A stretch of 53,757 bases of DNA from NCBI GenBank assembly GCA_002839435.1, contig PGYA01000030.1, positions 1 through 53,757 on the forward strand, read 5' to 3'. The translations under genes and the position numbers were made by a program. This DNA is from Candidatus Riflebacteria bacterium HGW-Riflebacteria-2. GTDB taxonomy: Bacteria; Muiribacteriota; Ozemobacteria; Ozemobacterales; Ozemobacteraceae. The notes under the pieces were generated by a model. The model saw only the letters and a program-made list of their open reading frames with translations, had not been told where the DNA came from and ran no database searches. Shown piece by piece: positions 1 through 7,131 of the stretch; the stretch's first letter is position 1; each line of letters opens with the position of its first letter.

Positions 1-1
1 T

Positions 2-418
2 GAACCTTTCAACCCATTGACCACAGCCATTTCAATCGGCGCAACTTTTGTCGCCCGTGCCTTTGTCGGCAATCAGGAGCTAACCAGAGAGCTGATCAAA
101 GCGGCAATCGTTCACAAAGGTTACGCGCTCGTCGATATCTTCGATCCCTGTGTATCGTTCAACAAGATCAACACATTCAAGTGGTACAAAGAAAATACCT
201 ATGTGATAGATACTGCTTACGATCCGTCAGACAAAGCTGCCGCGCTGAAAAAAGGCGCCGAAGAACTTCCTTATCCCCTCGGCATAATCTACCGCCAGGC
301 AGAGCACAAACCAACGTTCGAAGAACAGCTGGCCGTGTACGAAAAGGACCCCTCCCCCCTTTACCGGCGCCCGCGCAGCCGCGAATTGCTAAACCGGCTG
401 ATGATCACGTCAGAATAG
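2..418 (+). CDS. korB: 2-oxoacid:ferredoxin oxidoreductase, beta subunit (3' part only)
   Basis: The window opens inside this gene; the last 138 residues are present and the reading frame is open from base 2. These enzymes oxidatively decarboxylate 2-oxoacids (2-oxoglutarate, pyruvate or related) to acyl-CoA and reduce ferredoxin in the cytoplasm; the beta subunit binds thiamine diphosphate. The visible part contains the family's C-terminal pattern: NPLTTAISIGATFVARAF, then GYALVDIFDPCVSFN with a conserved Cys, then a WYKE segment. This pattern is typical of the Kor/Oor-type beta chain. The alpha and gamma subunits should lie upstream, outside the window. The substrate cannot be decided from this fragment. 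Confidence 0.88.
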   Translation, partial: EPFNPLTTAISIGATFVARAFVGNQELTRELIKAAIVHKGYALVDIFDPCVSFNKINTFKWYKENTYVIDTAYDPSDKAAALKKGAEELPYPLGIIYRQAEHKPTFEEQLAVYEKDPSPLYRRPRSRELLNRLMITSE

Positions 419-513
419 TATGCGCAAATACATATTAACGGCGATTAGAGCAGAAACGGATGGTCTTGTGAGCAAGCTGGTGAAAAAACAGACATGAAGA
501 CTGTCGAAGCTTA

Positions 514-2097
514 TTAACGCGGCGGCAGAGCTTGGAAAAAGGGGCGGAGAAGCTGCTCTTTTTCCTGGTTCAGCTCGTTAAGCGAGTTGAGGGTGGTGGC
601 GCGCTCGGCTGTCATGGCTGTTTTTTCGAGGCTTAAAGCGTTGTATGAGGCGAGAGCGATGTCGCGTTCGGTTTCGAGCCTGGATTTTATATTTAGAATA
701 ATGAAAAACACGGCAATGGCGAAAACCATAAAAACAACGCTGACAATCTGCAGGCGAAGAATGCGATTTTTTCTCACTGCCTGTGCCTCGTGAATTTTGC
801 CCAGAATTTCCTGATGCTCCGGGCAGTCGGGCAGCAGCAATGACTCACCCAAATTGAGATCGCGCCGGGCAAGAGCCGCAGTTGCAAAACGCAGGCGCGT
901 CTGCATAACGCCATTTTGAGCTTCGGGATTTTCGTTCCAGAGTTTCAGAGCTTCCTCAAACAGCGCGAGGGCACGCGAAAGGTCAGAATAGCTGTTGCCT
1001 GGCTTGTCGAACTCGGCTTTTGCAGAACTGGTAAGACCGAGACTTTCTGAATGCATCAGATATTCCTGTACTTCTTTCTGCAGCTCTCTGACCGAGGAAT
1101 AGCGATCGGCGGGACAGCTTGCCATTGCCTTGAGCGCAATCTCAACAATTTCGTCTGTTTCAACCGCTTGAATAATATTGTCGGCGGCGGCTTCCAGACA
1201 GGCATAGACATCTTTCCCGGTGTGAGGCGCCTTGCCGGTCCAGACTTCAAAGAGAGTGGCACCGAGCAGGTAAACATCGGTCTTTTCACTGATCAGACTG
1301 CTATCACAGCGGGCAATCTCAGGCGCCATATAAGCCGGGGTTCCTGCCTGCATCTGTTCGGTGCGCCTGCGCTCAGAGACGCTACCTGGCGCCAGCGACA
1401 TGGCGAGACCCCAGTCTGTAATAATTATTTCACCGAACTCTCCGAGCATGACATTTTCTGGCTTGAGATCGCGGTGAATGACACCCCTGCTGTGCGCATA
1501 AGCAATTGCATCGCAGGCCCGGAGAAAAATCTCTAAATTCTCTTTTGGTCTTTTTTGTGAAAAGGTTTTATCCCAGCGGCTTCCAGAAATCTTCTGCATG
1601 GCGATGAAAAGATCGCCATTCTGACTGCGGCCAAGATCGAAAATTGGGAGAATACTTGGATGATCGAGTCTGCCGGTGATCTGGCCCTCGATTATAAAAC
1701 GCCGGGCAGCATCTTTCTCGGCGAGAAAATCCCTTTTAAGAAACTTGATGGCTATCTCGCGCCCGATCGAATTCTGCATCGCCGAATAGACAACGCCCAT
1801 ACCGCCTTCGCCAAGTTTTTCCTGCAAGCGGAAGTTCAGCGGAGACAGTAATGCTTCTTCAGCAGAAGACGCTACCCGGTATTCCGGAAGATCAGTATAC
1901 CAGCGGGCAAAAGAATATGTCACATCCCTGCCACCGATCTGATAGGCTGATGCAGGCTTTTCAGCGTCGGCAGCCTGAATCTGACCAGATTTTCTGCTGA
2001 TCGTTCTTTTGGCAGCAATATCCTGCGGCAGCTGTTTTTCACTGCTATCTCTGCGGTCTTCGCGCGACTGTTTTGCCTGTTGTTTGCGACGTGCCAT
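514..2097 (-). CDS. Membrane-anchored Ser/Thr protein kinase (PknB/Hanks type)
   Basis: A 527-residue kinase. A basic, Gln-rich N-terminus (1-85) precedes the kinase domain (about 88-345): Gly-rich loop GEGGMG (96-101), catalytic Lys118, Glu137, HRDLKPEN (208-215, catalytic Asp210), and DWG (228-230) where most kinases have DFG; Trp here is common in bacterial kinases of this type. APE lies at 258-260. A cytoplasmic helical stretch (about 360-440) leads to one transmembrane helix (about 448-470) and a short coiled-coil tail (471-527) presumably outside the membrane, which could sense or oligomerise. It lies 111 nt downstream of an exported zinc-ribbon gene on the same strand, so the two may be co-transcribed. 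All catalytic residues are present, so an active kinase is expected; its substrate is unknown. Confidence 0.92.
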   Translation of the reverse strand: MARRKQQAKQSREDRRDSSEKQLPQDIAAKRTISRKSGQIQAADAEKPASAYQIGGRDVTYSFARWYTDLPEYRVASSAEEALLSPLNFRLQEKLGEGGMGVVYSAMQNSIGREIAIKFLKRDFLAEKDAARRFIIEGQITGRLDHPSILPIFDLGRSQNGDLFIAMQKISGSRWDKTFSQKRPKENLEIFLRACDAIAYAHSRGVIHRDLKPENVMLGEFGEIIITDWGLAMSLAPGSVSERRRTEQMQAGTPAYMAPEIARCDSSLISEKTDVYLLGATLFEVWTGKAPHTGKDVYACLEAAADNIIQAVETDEIVEIALKAMASCPADRYSSVRELQKEVQEYLMHSESLGLTSSAKAEFDKPGNSYSDLSRALALFEEALKLWNENPEAQNGVMQTRLRFATAALARRDLNLGESLLLPDCPEHQEILGKIHEAQAVRKNRILRLQIVSVVFMVFAIAVFFIILNIKSRLETERDIALASYNALSLEKTAMTAERATTLNSLNELNQEKEQLLRPFFQALPPR

Positions 2098-2208
2098 ATG
2101 CTCATGCTATAGCATTTCCGGGGCCATTTCCAGAAAATTTCTCGAAACAGAGTCGGCCGCTGCCGCTCAAATGTGCTGCTGATCAAATAAACAACAGCAC
2201 AGGTTTTT

Positions 2209-3198
2209 TCAGCGGCGGCGGGGCGGGCGACTGTGCGGGCTGGAAAAGTGCGGCGGGCGATGGCGGATCGGGCGATACGACCTGTGCGAACGGTAGCGGG
2301 GCCAGCCTGAAGAGAAGCCGAAGCGCCAGCGATAATAGGAATCATCGACAATTACCACTCTGACCGGCGGTGCCGGCAATTTTTTGTAGACAACGGTACC
2401 GGGAGACTGCGGGTAGAGCGATGCGTCATAACGCCAGGTCGAGCGTTTTTCGAGATCGGCTACCGAAACCCAGCCGGAGACAGGCGATGACGACCCGCCT
2501 TGCCCCATATGCAGAACCATCGCATGCCCGGCAGCAACCTCGATTACCCAGAGAGGCTCATCAGTCTTGAGGCGGTGATTATCGACCACCAGATACTTTG
2601 AAGTCACGCGGTGAGTATGAGAATTTTTCTGCACACGCTTTTCGATCTCTTCGGCCCTGGCGATCGAAGCGAAGCTGCCGGCACCGGTCAAAAGGGCGTC
2701 AATCGCCTCATTCGTGCCGGAAAGAACATACTGTGCCCTGGCCATGGCCGCACGCGCCGAGGCGCGATTTAAACTCCGCTCCTGGTCGCGCCAGGCATCA
2801 AGATAGTTATCGAGCGCGTTGAATTTTTTGACGTGCAGATCATGGAGTTTGCGGCCATACAGGCTGTAGCCTGCATACTGATTCGTGGCCTCGACAATTC
2901 GGCGATCATGCTGTGGCCGAAGTTTTCTCGCCTCACGACTGGCCGTTTCATAATTGCCCGCGTTAACCACCTGTTCAAGCTGATTCACGTAGTGATAGTC
3001 CGCCAGGCTGCAGTCTTTGCCGGTCAGAACAACGGCATCGCCTGAAGGCTGAACCGTTACAACCAGTGAGTTTCCACACCAGTTGCAGAAATTTGAATCT
3101 TCAGGAACCTGCTTGCCACATTTATTACAATACATGGCAAAAGCCGGTGCGGACATGCACAACAACAGCAGAATCATTACTGACAAAAGCTTTTTCAT
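2209..3198 (-). CDS. Exported protein with N-terminal zinc ribbon
   Basis: A 329-residue protein of unknown function. The start at 3198 is chosen because AAGGAGG lies a few bases upstream and the protein then begins with a clean signal peptide (MKKLLSVMILLLL...APAFA). Immediately after the predicted cleavage site come two CxxC knuckles (YCNKCG and FCNWCG, residues about 25-42), a zinc-ribbon of the kind usually found in the cytoplasm. The middle is helical (about 60-170). The C-terminal third is rich in Arg, Ser and Pro and ends in PPRRR; a Gly/Ser segment with GWVS near residue 230 resembles an SH3-like strand pattern, but this is weak. The same-strand kinase gene follows. No named family is recognised beyond the zinc ribbon. 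Confidence 0.8.
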   Translation of the reverse strand: MKKLLSVMILLLLCMSAPAFAMYCNKCGKQVPEDSNFCNWCGNSLVVTVQPSGDAVVLTGKDCSLADYHYVNQLEQVVNAGNYETASREARKLRPQHDRRIVEATNQYAGYSLYGRKLHDLHVKKFNALDNYLDAWRDQERSLNRASARAAMARAQYVLSGTNEAIDALLTGAGSFASIARAEEIEKRVQKNSHTHRVTSKYLVVDNHRLKTDEPLWVIEVAAGHAMVLHMGQGGSSSPVSGWVSVADLEKRSTWRYDASLYPQSPGTVVYKKLPAPPVRVVIVDDSYYRWRFGFSSGWPRYRSHRSYRPIRHRPPHFSSPHSRPPRRR

Positions 3199-3335
3199 TT
3201 TTGCCTCCTTGTCAGAAACCACTCATTCATTATGAATATATCATTATTACCAACAAGCAAAAGAAGCAAAACCTTAAGATTTCTTAATTAAACCGCCAAA
3301 AGGCATGATTACTGGCGTAAGTCGCTAATTTTGCT

Positions 3336-3341
3336 TACAAT
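3336..3341 (+). promoter_or_regulatory. Possible -10 element of a leaderless promoter
   Basis: TACAAT ends 8 nt before the ATG at 3350, and no Shine-Dalgarno is visible. No convincing -35 lies at the right distance, so this is the weakest of the leaderless candidates in the window. Confidence 0.35.
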
Positions 3342-3349
3342 ATACAAAT

Positions 3350-4138
3350 ATGAAAAGCGTACGAAACAGACTCAAAGCGCTGGCAGCCGCGGCGATTTTC
3401 CAGGCGCTGCTGTTATGGCCGGCTTATGTCATGGCCAGCGATCAAGCAGCGACGAATACAGCCGGCATTGCTGACAACTCGGGCAAACTGGTGGCTGAAT
3501 TTGAAGAGAAACTCACCATACCGCTGTTACCTCCACCCCTGGCTGAAGCCAGCGAAGTGCCAGATCATCTCAAGCCTGTCACCAGTCAGCCGGCCAGCAA
3601 TATTGCATCATCGGGAACATCTTATTTTTACATTAAAAATGAGCCAAGGGATGAACTGGAGGAACTGATATCGAGGCATTACGGCCAGGATTATGAAAAG
3701 TGCAAAAATCTACGTTCATTCATGCATTCTGAAACCTTCATGAAATACCTGACACAAAAATTCAAGCGGCTAAAAATGCCAAACTCCCATGGCAGCAGCG
3801 GATTCACCGGAAAAGACCGTTATCTTCCGAATATGGTGCGCGCCGAGTCAGAAGAACAATATCTTGAACAGATGAGAAAGCAACAGACCAGTGAAAAATG
3901 CCACAAAAATCTCGGAGCGATTGCCGATGCGCTGAACAGGTATCTGAATGAAAACCCCGATGCCCGCATCAGAAATTTTGGTGATGACGACCTGAAAATG
4001 CTCTATAGAAAAGGCTACCTGAGCAAGCCAATAGATATACCAGCCGGGTGCTCATACAGAAACGACTGGGAATTCGGCGAAGTATTTTCAGGTCGCGATA
4101 TATACTGTCCAAATCATAGCGGGCTCAAATACCGTTAA
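3350..4138 (+). CDS. Exported protein with pseudopilin-like C-terminal domain
   Basis: A 262-residue protein of unknown function with an N-terminal hydrophobic signal (about residues 8-30, ending ...YVMA). A Pro/Ala-rich linker follows, then a charged helical part. The last 80 residues have the layout of the soluble domain of some pseudopilins: a Cys, a helix with AIADALNRYL, a segment reading DLKMLYRKGYL, a second Cys after a Pro-rich turn (PAGC), and a final CPNHSG close to the end. Comparable C..(Y)..L..GYL..C..CPNHG patterns occur in pseudopilin-like proteins, but there is no prepilin peptidase site here. It is divergent from the kinase operon and convergent with the pseudopilin/PilT operon. 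The link to pili is inference from this motif and the neighbourhood. Confidence 0.7.
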   Translation: MKSVRNRLKALAAAAIFQALLLWPAYVMASDQAATNTAGIADNSGKLVAEFEEKLTIPLLPPPLAEASEVPDHLKPVTSQPASNIASSGTSYFYIKNEPRDELEELISRHYGQDYEKCKNLRSFMHSETFMKYLTQKFKRLKMPNSHGSSGFTGKDRYLPNMVRAESEEQYLEQMRKQQTSEKCHKNLGAIADALNRYLNENPDARIRNFGDDDLKMLYRKGYLSKPIDIPAGCSYRNDWEFGEVFSGRDIYCPNHSGLKYR

Positions 4139-4180
4139 AACTGGTCAAAACGACAAAAGCTTATGAGTTGTGCTATTTAT

Positions 4181-4579
4181 TCAGCGGAAATCGCTGTAGC
4201 GTGCACCACTGATACTGAGCTCCTGGCTGGCTGAATGCACCAGCAGACGGCCCTGGTCGTCCAGGGCAAATACCCAGTCGAAACTACCGGTGAAAGGGTC
4301 TGGATAAGGCTGGCGCAGAAACCGGTTGCCAAGACTGTCGCGCAGCAATTCTTCGGGGCCGGATGGCGGTCGCTGGTGGCAGCGCTCGAACTTGCTGACC
4401 GCACGCTTGAATTCTCCGAGAACAAAACGCAGCTGGTCTTCTTTGCCTCGGCGCACCGCGAGATCGGCCCGTGGAATGGCAACCGACAGGCTTATAGCCA
4501 GCAGCAGCACCGAAACCGTAAGAATCAGCAGGGATACGCCTGCAGTGGCCCTCGATTGACGCAGTTCAGAAAGCACCAT
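4181..4579 (-). CDS. Pseudopilin-like protein (type II secretion/type IV pilus minor subunit)
   Basis: A 132-residue protein with a short basic N-terminus, then Ala-Gly followed by a long hydrophobic helix (about 15-38) rich in Leu, Ile and Ser. The position that is normally Glu+5 after the processing Gly is hydrophobic. The soluble part has a helix, then RPPSGPEELLRDSLGNRFLR and PYPDPFTGSFDW, closely following the PxDPFT-type loop of GspG-like major pseudopilins. Its start overlaps the upstream pseudopilin by 14 nt, so the two are translationally coupled. It is the last gene of the PilT operon. It probably inserts into or caps a pilus-like fibre; the missing Glu would fit a tip subunit or a non-classical subunit. 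Confidence 0.75.
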   Translation of the reverse strand: MVLSELRQSRATAGVSLLILTVSVLLLAISLSVAIPRADLAVRRGKEDQLRFVLGEFKRAVSKFERCHQRPPSGPEELLRDSLGNRFLRQPYPDPFTGSFDWVFALDDQGRLLVHSASQELSISGARYSDFR

Positions 4580-4952
4580 AGTCTATTCCATCAAGACTCT
4601 GGCCGACAGCGCCGGATTTAACGTCATAAACATCGTTGTTACCAGGCTGCGAAGGAACGGTTACCCAGGTGTCAGCCTTTTCCGTGAAAGGATCTGGCGG
4701 AATATTGCGGATATAGCCCTGAGAAACCAGCGTATCAAGGGTTTCGGGCCACTTTTCGTGATCTTTGTAATAATCGTTGAGTGTGGTTCGAAACACATAG
4801 AGATCTTTTTTGAGCGCAGTTTCCTTGCTGCGCTGAATCGTGCGACCGTACATCGGCACCACAGTGACGTAAAGCAGTCCGATAATGGCCACGACAACGC
4901 TCATTTCGATCAAGGTAAAAGCCTTGCGGTTATTGCGCAGAGCCCGAATCAT
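4566..4952 (-). CDS. GspG-like pseudopilin with prepilin N-methylation signal
   Basis: A 128-residue pseudopilin. ATG at 4952 is preferred to the GTG at 4955 because GGGGG then sits at normal spacing. The N-terminus carries the class III signal KAFTLIEMSVVVAIIGLLY: the mature Phe, Glu+5 and hydrophobic helix are intact, but the residue before the cleavage site is Ala rather than Gly. Downstream, WPETLDTLVSQGYI and IPPDPFTEKADTW match the alpha-helix and Ca-loop region of GspG/PilE-type proteins. It directly follows a degenerate PilT-like gene with no spacing and overlaps the next pseudopilin gene. Likely a fibre subunit handled by a prepilin peptidase encoded elsewhere. Confidence 0.88.
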   Translation of the reverse strand: MIRALRNNRKAFTLIEMSVVVAIIGLLYVTVVPMYGRTIQRSKETALKKDLYVFRTTLNDYYKDHEKWPETLDTLVSQGYIRNIPPDPFTEKADTWVTVPSQPGNNDVYDVKSGAVGQSLDGIDYGAF

Positions 4953-4955
4953 CAC

Positions 4956-5996
4956 TTACCCCCTGGTACCACGGTAGAAATCGAGGAAGTTTTCTCCTGC
5001 GACCCGATCAAGTTCATTTTTAAGATACAACTTCTGAACTGATTGCGCAAACAGCTGACTGCCAACGCCGGCACTCGCGATATTCGGCTCGATCTGTGAG
5101 ACCTTGCCTTTCTGAATGATGCTCATCACCGTGCTGTTGATAACCAGTGTCTCATGTATCGGCACGATGCGCTTGCCAACCTGATCGGCGATCAGTGACT
5201 GCGAAACGACACCCTGCAGGTTTTCGGCAAGCACCTGGCAGACAAATTCACGATCGCTCTCGGCGAACGAAAAAATGAACTTTTCGAGTGTATTGACTAT
5301 GCCGAGCGTCTGCATGCTGAGCACGACAAAATGTCCGCCAGCAACATATTCGACAATATTTCTGAACGGAATTTCGTGTTTGAGGTCGCCAATTACCAGA
5401 ACATCGACATCCATGCGCTTCGCAAAGTTGATACCCTGTTCGATAACAAAGATATCCTTGCGAAACTGGCGCTGCGAGATACGACAGCGCTTCTGCTCGA
5501 AGTTGAATTCGATCGGATCTTCAATGATGAGAATATGCCGGGAATGGCGCTGGTTCATACGCTCGACCATGCTCGCAAGCGAGGTAGAAATACCTGAACG
5601 GGCCGGGCCGGCCACAATAAAAATACCCTTTTTGGCATCGAGAAATGGAATCAGTGCTTCAGGAAACTTTATGTCTTCGAGCGTCGGAATACGGCTGTCG
5701 ATGATCTTTATCAGAGCCACCGGCTTCTGCTGTGAATGAAAAAGAGTGAGGCGATAGTTACAAGGCGGCTTGCCAAAAAAGTTGGCTTCAAAAGAGCTGG
5801 TCTTCTTGAATTTCTCGATGTCTTCATTACTGAGAAGTGCTTTGAGCAGGCCATCCATATCGGCTTCCTGCACTGGCGGAAATTCCATGTGGCGTAGAAA
5901 CTTGTTTTTACGCATGAGCGGGCGCGAAGAAACCTTGAGATGAAGTTCAGTGCCACCGGCGTTTTTTACGTTTTCGATAAGTCGTTTTATATCCAT
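4956..5996 (-). CDS. PilT-like ATPase homologue with degenerate catalytic motifs
   Basis: A 346-residue member of the PilT/GspE secretion ATPase family by length and fold pattern: an N-terminal PAS-like region (KNAGGTELHLKV, about 12-22), the Asp-box IIEDPIEF (157-164) and C-terminal helices. The Walker A reads GPARSGIST (130-138), so the nucleotide-binding Lys is replaced by Ile. The Walker B Glu is gone (VLVIGDL instead of VxVGEMRD), and the His-box reads LSMQT instead of STLHT. These losses predict a protein that cannot hydrolyse ATP. It may form mixed hexamers with, or regulate, the intact PilT proteins of the same operon. A strong Shine-Dalgarno (AAGGGGGGC) precedes the start, so it is translated and not a decaying pseudogene. 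Confidence 0.88.
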   Translation of the reverse strand: MDIKRLIENVKNAGGTELHLKVSSRPLMRKNKFLRHMEFPPVQEADMDGLLKALLSNEDIEKFKKTSSFEANFFGKPPCNYRLTLFHSQQKPVALIKIIDSRIPTLEDIKFPEALIPFLDAKKGIFIVAGPARSGISTSLASMVERMNQRHSRHILIIEDPIEFNFEQKRCRISQRQFRKDIFVIEQGINFAKRMDVDVLVIGDLKHEIPFRNIVEYVAGGHFVVLSMQTLGIVNTLEKFIFSFAESDREFVCQVLAENLQGVVSQSLIADQVGKRIVPIHETLVINSTVMSIIQKGKVSQIEPNIASAGVGSQLFAQSVQKLYLKNELDRVAGENFLDFYRGTRG

Positions 5997-6007
5997 CGCT
6001 GCCCCCC

Positions 6008-7063
6008 TTATGCCTGGCTGACCGAAATGCGCGACTTGTCTATCGCATATTCGGCCGCGCTCTTCTGGCTGATAACCCGCTTGCGCACAAGGTTAGCGAG
6101 CTGTGAATCGAAGGTCTTCATGCCGGCGATTTCGCCCTGGCCCTGGAGCGACCTGAACATGGCCATATTGTTGTTGCGTATCAAAGCCTTCATCTGTGGC
6201 GTGTTGATAAGAATGTCAAAGATGGCAACCCGGCCGTTCTGATCTTCTCTGGTAACCAGGCGCTGACTGATGATCATTTTGAGCTGGGAAGCTATGCGTG
6301 CCCGCAAAGCTTCACGTTCAGAGGGTTCGCGGCAACTGATAAGACGATCGACTATCTGCTGGCAGTCACCGCCTTCAGTTGAGCCAATTACCATACAACC
6401 TGACTCGCACAGTGTAAGAGCCTGATCCATGGCGTCGGAGTAGTTGATCGAATCAGATACGACAACATCGGGATCAACGCGGTAGGCCTCGCAGAGTCCG
6501 TTGTAGAAATTGCTGATATCAACTGGAATACTGCGTTGGATGAATGCGCTTTTTTCGTCTTTAAACACGTATTCAACCGGGTTTTCGATGGTAAAGATGC
6601 TTTTTTCGAAATGGCGGTTGATAAAATGCAGCAGCGCTGCAATGGTTGACGTCTTGCCTTCACCTGACGGGCTGCCGACAAGAATCATGCCGGAAGGCTG
6701 CGAAATTATCTTGCGTACTCCTTCGCCAAAACCGAGGTCTTCGAGTTCAAAAAACTTTTCGCTGATAAAACGTACAGCTATGGCAAATTTGCCCTTGTCG
6801 AGAAAAACCGAAAAGCGCAACCGCCCTATCCCGGTAACATCTTCGGCATAGGTTACCTGACGCTGCCGCCCGAGAATCTCGCGTGCCTTGGGCGAACTGG
6901 TTTCGAGAATGATTTTCTTGATCTGGTCTTCATTGATTATTATGCCTTCGAGCTTTTCGATGGCGCCGTGCAATCGGTAAAAAATCGGCTGGTCAGGAAA
7001 AAGATGCAGGTCAGAAGCGCCCTTGACCTTTACCATCTGGCAAATTTTCAATAATTCCGTCAT
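6008..7063 (-). CDS. PilT-like ATPase homologue, Walker A intact but Walker B and His-box altered
   Basis: A 351-residue PilT/GspE-family protein. GASDLHL near residues 15-21 is the usual PilT N-terminal motif, and the Walker A GSPSGEGKTST (130-140) is complete. The Asp-box is IENPVEY (Asp to Asn), the Walker B reads DPDVVVSDS in place of DPDVILVGEM, and the His-box reads IGSTEGG, so the catalytic Glu and His are missing. It could bind ATP but should hydrolyse it poorly. It lies 11 nt upstream of the more degenerate copy and 68 nt downstream of the HEAT-TPR gene; AGAGG precedes the ATG. Probably a regulatory or structural paralogue of the retraction ATPase. Confidence 0.88.
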   Translation of the reverse strand: MTELLKICQMVKVKGASDLHLFPDQPIFYRLHGAIEKLEGIIINEDQIKKIILETSSPKAREILGRQRQVTYAEDVTGIGRLRFSVFLDKGKFAIAVRFISEKFFELEDLGFGEGVRKIISQPSGMILVGSPSGEGKTSTIAALLHFINRHFEKSIFTIENPVEYVFKDEKSAFIQRSIPVDISNFYNGLCEAYRVDPDVVVSDSINYSDAMDQALTLCESGCMVIGSTEGGDCQQIVDRLISCREPSEREALRARIASQLKMIISQRLVTREDQNGRVAIFDILINTPQMKALIRNNNMAMFRSLQGQGEIAGMKTFDSQLANLVRKRVISQKSAAEYAIDKSRISVSQA

Positions 7064-7131
7064 TATTCAAACCTCTGTAAAAGATATTTGCTGTTTAATC
7101 GGCAGATTCACAATATTTGTTCACATCAGGG

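Noticed and set aside
4956..7063. Degenerate PilT copies as pseudogenes
   Set aside because: Frames are full length, uninterrupted, have strong Shine-Dalgarno sites and are tightly packed in an operon.
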